Shown in pieces: positions 5,176 to 8,722 of a DNA stretch of 8,722 nt; position 1 is the stretch's first letter, and each line of letters starts with the position of its first letter. The notes beneath the pieces are model-generated. The model searched no databases. It saw only the letters and a list, made by a program, of their open reading frames with translations, and was not told where the DNA came from. The stretch spans positions 1 through 8,722 of the forward strand of contig JAGIAB010000113.1 of assembly GCA_017745135.1 (NCBI GenBank), written 5' to 3'. The DNA comes from Flavisolibacter sp. Its GTDB lineage: Bacteria; Bacteroidota; Bacteroidia; Chitinophagales; Chitinophagaceae. A program made the position numbers and the translations under genes.

Positions 5176-6555
5176 ATGGTAAATCACATCATATCGTGGG
5201 ATGATACAATTGTTGCCCTTGCCACGCCACCCGGAGTTGGAGCTATTGGCGTTATACGTCTCAGCGGGAAAAAATCATTTGACATCATTAATAACTTGTT
5301 TCCTTCAAAGGATCTGAAAAGCCAACCCTCACATACCTTACATGTGGGTTATCTTATGCGTGAGCATAAAATACTCGACGAAGTTGTGGTTTCTTTGTAC
5401 AAAGGCCCGCGATCTTACACGGGCGAAGATGTTGTGGAAATCAGTTGTCATGGATCTCCGTATATACATCAGCAGGTGTTAAATGCATGTATCGAAACCG
5501 GAGCCAGGTTAGCAAAACCTGGAGAGTTTACTCAAAGAGCTTTTTTAAATGGCAAGCTTGATTTAAGCCAGGCAGAGGCTGTGGCTGATCTCATCTCCAG
5601 TAATACATCGGCATCGCATAAAACAGCGCTTAATAACATTCGCGGAAAATTTTCTGAAGCTCTGAAAGATCTAAGAGAGCAATTGATAAAGTTTTCTGCA
5701 TTGATTGAATTGGAGCTTGACTTCTCTCAGGAGGAGGTGGAGTTTGCGGACCGCTCTCAATTAAAAAATCTTGTTGCAGATACGATGCATCATACAGGGA
5801 TCCTGGTGCAATCATTCAAATTGGGTAATGTAATTAAAAACGGAGTTACAGTAGCCATCATTGGCAAACCCAATGCCGGTAAATCAACCTTACTAAACGC
5901 CTTGTTGAATGAAGATAGGGCTATTGTCAGTGATATTCCAGGAACCACAAGAGATACCATTGAAGAAGTGATCAACATCGATGGGATTTTATTCAGGTTG
6001 GTAGATACAGCCGGAATACGAAATCATTCACAGGATGTTATTGAAAGTGTTGGTATTGAAAAAAGCCTGCAGAAAATGAAGCAGGCAGATATTGTACTGT
6101 ACCTGTTTGATGTAAATGAAATGGCTCCTGAAGAATTGGAAGAAGTTGCGGGAGACATGAAGGAGCAAAATATTAATTGCCTCTTAGTTGGAAATAAAAT
6201 TGACCAGGAAAACGAATTGCGTGAAAAATTTTCAAAAGTAAATGGCGTCCTTTTCATCTCCGCCAAAAATAATTTGCATCTTGAAGTGCTAAAAGAGCGA
6301 ATGATGGACCTTGTATTGAAGGACACTGTTTCAAATGAAAATGTCATTGTAACCAACGCGAGGCATTATCATGCACTTGTACAGGTAAACGAAGCATTGA
6401 GCGACGTGATGCAGGGATTGGAAAACGGTATACCAGGAGATTTATTGGCGCTTGATATTAGAAGATCACTTCAGTATCTGGGAGAGATCACCGGAGAGAT
6501 CACCAATGAAGATCAGCTGGATTATATTTTTAGTAAGTTTTGTATCGGAAAGTGA
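5176..6555 (+). CDS. mnmE: tRNA uridine-5-carboxymethylaminomethyl(34) synthesis GTPase MnmE
   Basis: MnmE with MnmG installs the cmnm5 group at wobble uridine 34 of certain tRNAs, using a 5,10-methylene-tetrahydrofolate-derived carbon, glycine and GTP hydrolysis. The protein is 459 residues, close to the usual length. The N-terminal folate-binding and dimerisation domain (about 1-120) begins DTIVALATPPGVGAIGVIRL (10-29). A helical domain follows, with the GTPase (G) domain inserted at about 220-380. The G motifs are all present: G1 GKPNAGKST (230-238, with Asn233 in the potassium-binding position), G2 in PGTTRD (255-260), G3 DTAG (277-280) and G4 NKID (340-343). Glu290 aligns with the catalytic Glu of E. 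coli MnmE. The C-terminus is FCIGK, holding the invariant Cys (456). An in-frame TGA at 5155 and the absence of any other ATG between it and 5176 fix the start. It is complete and appears to be transcribed alone. Confidence 0.98.
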   Translation: MVNHIISWDDTIVALATPPGVGAIGVIRLSGKKSFDIINNLFPSKDLKSQPSHTLHVGYLMREHKILDEVVVSLYKGPRSYTGEDVVEISCHGSPYIHQQVLNACIETGARLAKPGEFTQRAFLNGKLDLSQAEAVADLISSNTSASHKTALNNIRGKFSEALKDLREQLIKFSALIELELDFSQEEVEFADRSQLKNLVADTMHHTGILVQSFKLGNVIKNGVTVAIIGKPNAGKSTLLNALLNEDRAIVSDIPGTTRDTIEEVINIDGILFRLVDTAGIRNHSQDVIESVGIEKSLQKMKQADIVLYLFDVNEMAPEELEEVAGDMKEQNINCLLVGNKIDQENELREKFSKVNGVLFISAKNNLHLEVLKERMMDLVLKDTVSNENVIVTNARHYHALVQVNEALSDVMQGLENGIPGDLLALDIRRSLQYLGEITGEITNEDQLDYIFSKFCIGK

Positions 6556-6628
6556 TTATACCTTTTCTAATTTTTTACGTTTGCTGCCTATTCTCGTTCG
6601 AAATATTCAAATAATAAACTCCGTTTAG

Positions 6629-6802
6629 GCGTACAGAAAGACCAGCTTTTTTGGTGCACAAATAAAAGGAAATTTATTGTGGCTTGAGGTTAATGGGGGC
6701 GTCTATAGAGTAGGAGAGTACAGAAAAAATGAAGTAATTAAAAGTACACCTAATCTATTTGCAAATTCACCGAACAGTGTCTTTTCCGAGCTTAGTACAT
6801 AA
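6629..6802 (+). other. Start-less open frame of unknown origin, possible gene remnant
   Basis: Between a TAG at 6626-6628 and a TAA at 6800-6802 the frame is open for 57 codons, without an ATG. It translates to a protein-like mix of residues (for example SFFGAQIKGNLLWLEVNGG, then YRVGEYRKNEVIKSTPN). The same frame is also open upstream of that TAG, back to the mnmE stop codon. I do not recognise a family. It could be the 3' end of a decayed gene, or a chance open frame. The remaining bases of the 294-base gap between mnmE and the LamG gene hold only the - strand terminator. Confidence 0.2.
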
Positions 6803-6833
6803 AAAAAGAGCAACCGTCAACAGATTGCTCTTT
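6801..6833 (-). terminator. Intrinsic terminator of the LamG gene
   Basis: A perfect 9-bp stem (aaagagcaa, 6805-6813, with ttgctcttt, 6825-6833) encloses an 11-base loop. Read on the - strand, the stem ends in a run of seven T before ATG, the form expected of an intrinsic terminator, 16 bases after the LamG stop codon. On the + strand only TTT follows the stem, so it should terminate mnmE transcripts poorly. Confidence 0.85.
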
Positions 6834-6849
6834 AATGAGAACAAATTTT

Positions 6850-8523
6850 TTATTGCTTGACAAACCTGGATATTGTACCATCTTCAAATTGAAGAATATA
6901 AATTCCATTTTTCAAGCCTGCTATTGAGATGCGCTGTTGTAGTTGCGTCAGCATAATTCGTTCGATTTCTTTCCCCTGTACATCAAAGAGTTTCATTCTG
7001 GTATTGAGTAAAGCTCTTTTGCCGATGTCTACAAAAATTTCACTTGAGGCGGGTGTGGGATAAACAGTAATTCCAGCATTGTTCAGGTAATTAAGTATCC
7101 TGATCTCACTAAATTTGAAATTACCATTTACATCTAATTGCTTGAGGCGATAAAGATTTAGCCCGTTAGCCGGATTTCCGTCAAGGAAACTGTATGTTTT
7201 TTGGATAGAAGTATTCTTGGCAGCAGGTACAAATCGTAAGTCTGTCCAATTTTTACCGTCTGCAGAACGTTGAACAATAAATCCGGAATTGTCAACTTCC
7301 TGTGCGGTTGACCAGGATAACTTAACCCCATTTTTTTCTTTGTTTACAACAAAATTTGTAAAGCTAACCGGAAGTGGGTTGCCAACTGAACCAAGCATGT
7401 ATTCACCACTTTGGCTACTAACTCCGGTAACAGTAAGTGTATTTACATTGATGTCTTGCGTTGCATTTGCATCGGCCCAAGTTGCTGCACTGTTGTCGCT
7501 TCTGGTAAATAACCTATAACTGGTTTCATCACCAACGTAGGAAGTGCCATAATTATATTCTACAGTATATGTTGGATTGGTACCACCAATCTGGAATACT
7601 CCAAAGTATTTATTATTTCCTCCTATACCGAGAAGACCTGTTGTATTATCGGGAATCGCATCAACTTCGTATACTTGAACGCCATCTGCTGAACTGGTAG
7701 CTGTAAAGGTTTCGCCAGTAGCCGTAACTGTTAAAGAGGCGGTTTTATTAGTTGCACTAATATAATCGTATGCACTTTTATCACCTAAAGCTGCTCCAGA
7801 GGTTGCCCAGGTAGTTCCGTTCACTAGTGTCCCATCATTTGTACCTTTTGAATCAGCAAGATTCGTTCCTGTTCCTTCATCGGCTTTGTAATAAGCAATT
7901 AAGTTGCCGTATAATGGATCTCCAGCATCGATTTTAGTACACATTCTATCGCGAATTTGTGTTTGAGTCAATGCAATGTTCCATATTCTGACTTCGTCCA
8001 TCAATCCTATAAAATTTGTGCCGGCAAAACCACCATAATTTCCTAAATGCAGCTGTGTTTCTGTGACAGGAGCAACTGCTGTATTCTGATTAACAAGTAC
8101 TCCATTTTTATATAAACTCATTGTTGAAGTAGCAGCGTCATAAGTAACAGCCACATGATACCATGTGTTCCCTGATAGAGGAGTTGGGTCTTGAACGTCC
8201 TTAAAAGGGAAACCTGACTGCCCTGCGGATAATTTATACCCTTGATCAGCCGGAAACCAAAATGCAGTAGCGAGACCAGAAATGATATTATTAGTGTTAC
8301 CGGATGGAGCTCCCAATGAAGAATATATCCACGCTTCTTTGGTATACGAAGTAGCCAGGATGTTGTTTGGTAAGTCAACTCGGTCATCAAGACCATCAAA
8401 TAAGAGAGCCGTTTTGGGTTGAGCGTTTAACGAGAAGGAGAAAAAAAGAACAAAAAGCGATGAAATAAATGTTCTTAGGTTAAAACGAAATCTCGTTTCG
8501 TTCAAGGGTAAATTTCCTTTCAT
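6850..8523 (-). CDS. Secreted LamG-domain protein with T9SS C-terminal sorting domain
   Basis: This 557-residue protein has a signal peptide of about 34 residues (TFISSLFVLFFSFSLNA, cleavage probably before QPK). A LamG/concanavalin A-like jellyroll at about 36-215 begins with LLFDGLDDRVDLP; later come WYHVAVTYDA, GVLVNQN and the family end pattern FIGLMDEVRIWNIALTQTQI (171-190). A module at about 250-380 has the SGEYMLGSVGNPLPV boundary seen in many Bacteroidota surface proteins. A fibronectin III-like domain at about 386-475 contains VKLSWSTAQEVDNSGFIVQR. The last 75 residues are a type A T9SS sorting domain: ITVYPTPASSEIFVDI, MKLFDVQGKEI and LKNGIYILQFEDG, ending RFVKQ. Such proteins pass the inner membrane by Sec and the outer membrane by T9SS. 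LamG suggests binding of glycans or proteins; no catalytic domain is visible. The gene is transcribed alone, convergently to mnmE. Confidence 0.9.
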   Translation of the reverse strand: MKGNLPLNETRFRFNLRTFISSLFVLFFSFSLNAQPKTALLFDGLDDRVDLPNNILATSYTKEAWIYSSLGAPSGNTNNIISGLATAFWFPADQGYKLSAGQSGFPFKDVQDPTPLSGNTWYHVAVTYDAATSTMSLYKNGVLVNQNTAVAPVTETQLHLGNYGGFAGTNFIGLMDEVRIWNIALTQTQIRDRMCTKIDAGDPLYGNLIAYYKADEGTGTNLADSKGTNDGTLVNGTTWATSGAALGDKSAYDYISATNKTASLTVTATGETFTATSSADGVQVYEVDAIPDNTTGLLGIGGNNKYFGVFQIGGTNPTYTVEYNYGTSYVGDETSYRLFTRSDNSAATWADANATQDINVNTLTVTGVSSQSGEYMLGSVGNPLPVSFTNFVVNKEKNGVKLSWSTAQEVDNSGFIVQRSADGKNWTDLRFVPAAKNTSIQKTYSFLDGNPANGLNLYRLKQLDVNGNFKFSEIRILNYLNNAGITVYPTPASSEIFVDIGKRALLNTRMKLFDVQGKEIERIMLTQLQQRISIAGLKNGIYILQFEDGTISRFVKQ

Positions 8524-8722
8524 GGTAAGGCGTTTTTATAAGATGAATAAATAAGAAATAGGAAAAGATACAGGTAGGTTACTTCAGAGGAATGGATTGA
8601 TAAAAATAGAATTTTTCTAAACATGAAAATGTTTTCTTTAGCAAGCAATTGAACTTAGATAAAAATCTCGGTGGACGAAGGGCTGAAATAAAAAAAAGAG
8701 GTTGTCAAAATAAACAACCTCT
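8524..8722 (-). other. Upstream region of the LamG gene
   Basis: These 199 A/T-rich bases must hold the promoter of the LamG gene, but neither TAnnTTTG nor a paired TTG could be found with confidence on the - strand. A 6-bp hairpin with a GAAA loop on the + strand (8619-8634) is present and of doubtful meaning. The far end is taken up by a terminator. No gene is visible. Confidence 0.6.
8690..8722 (-). terminator. Intrinsic terminator of a - strand gene beyond the right edge
   Basis: A perfect 9-bp stem (agaggttgt, 8697-8705, with acaacctct, 8714-8722) surrounds an 8-base loop. On the - strand it runs directly into eight T (the A-run at 8690-8697). This is the arrangement for a transcript entering from the right, so the LamG gene probably follows another - strand gene but is not cotranscribed with it. 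The right arm ends at the last base of the window, so the stem may be longer or may be an edge artefact. Confidence 0.7.

Noticed and set aside
8118..8399. A 93-residue - strand frame inside the LamG gene
   Set aside because: It overlaps the well-supported LamG domain in another frame and shows no protein family features.
8619..8634. Hairpin with a GAAA loop upstream of the LamG gene
   Set aside because: The 6-bp stem is A/T-rich and the GNRA-like loop is on the strand opposite to the LamG transcript, so a role is not supported.
1..8722. Previously undescribed multi-gene system
   Set aside because: Every substantial gene belongs to a known family with intact family motifs, and no unusual operon, defence-like cluster, mobile element or repeat array is present.

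Overview
The window reads as ordinary chromosomal DNA of a Bacteroidota bacterium, most likely from the Chitinophagaceae or a close relative. The evidence is an exbB-exbD-exbD-tonB cluster whose TonB has the Bacteroidota-type cytoplasmic N-terminus, a secreted protein with a type IX secretion (T9SS) C-terminal sorting domain, and A/T-rich leaders without Shine-Dalgarno sequences. The family-level placement is inference from protein style, not from a search.

Layout on the + strand: (1) 2-253 is the C-terminal end of a NuoN-like subunit of respiratory complex I, cut by the window edge. (2) 316-1590 is a MacB/FtsX-type ABC transporter permease without its ATPase. (3) 1787-4932 is the energy-transducing Ton cluster: ExbB, two dissimilar ExbD paralogues and TonB. 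It is closed by a strong intrinsic terminator at 4951-4983. (4) 5176-6555 is a complete mnmE, the tRNA-modification GTPase. On the - strand, 6850-8523 is a secreted LamG-domain protein with a T9SS tail. It converges on mnmE and has its own terminator at 6801-6833. A further terminator at the right edge (8690-8722) probably ends a - strand gene lying outside the window.

The four Ton genes work as one machine. ExbB with the ExbD proteins forms the proton-driven motor in the inner membrane, and TonB carries the energy to outer-membrane SusC/TonB-dependent transporters. MnmE, with its partner MnmG (not in the window), modifies the wobble uridine of certain tRNAs. The LamG protein is probably exported across the outer membrane by T9SS and held at or released from the surface.

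I do not see a new multi-gene system here. The most notable points are a perfect 20-bp inverted repeat at the left edge, probably an assembly or amplification fold-back; the unequal pair of ExbD proteins, one with a possible periplasmic disulphide; a 10-bp-period direct repeat and a shared leader in the ton cluster; and an unassigned, start-less open frame between mnmE and the LamG gene. No tRNA, rRNA, CRISPR array, insertion sequence or integrase was seen. No gene-free stretch exceeds 300 bases.
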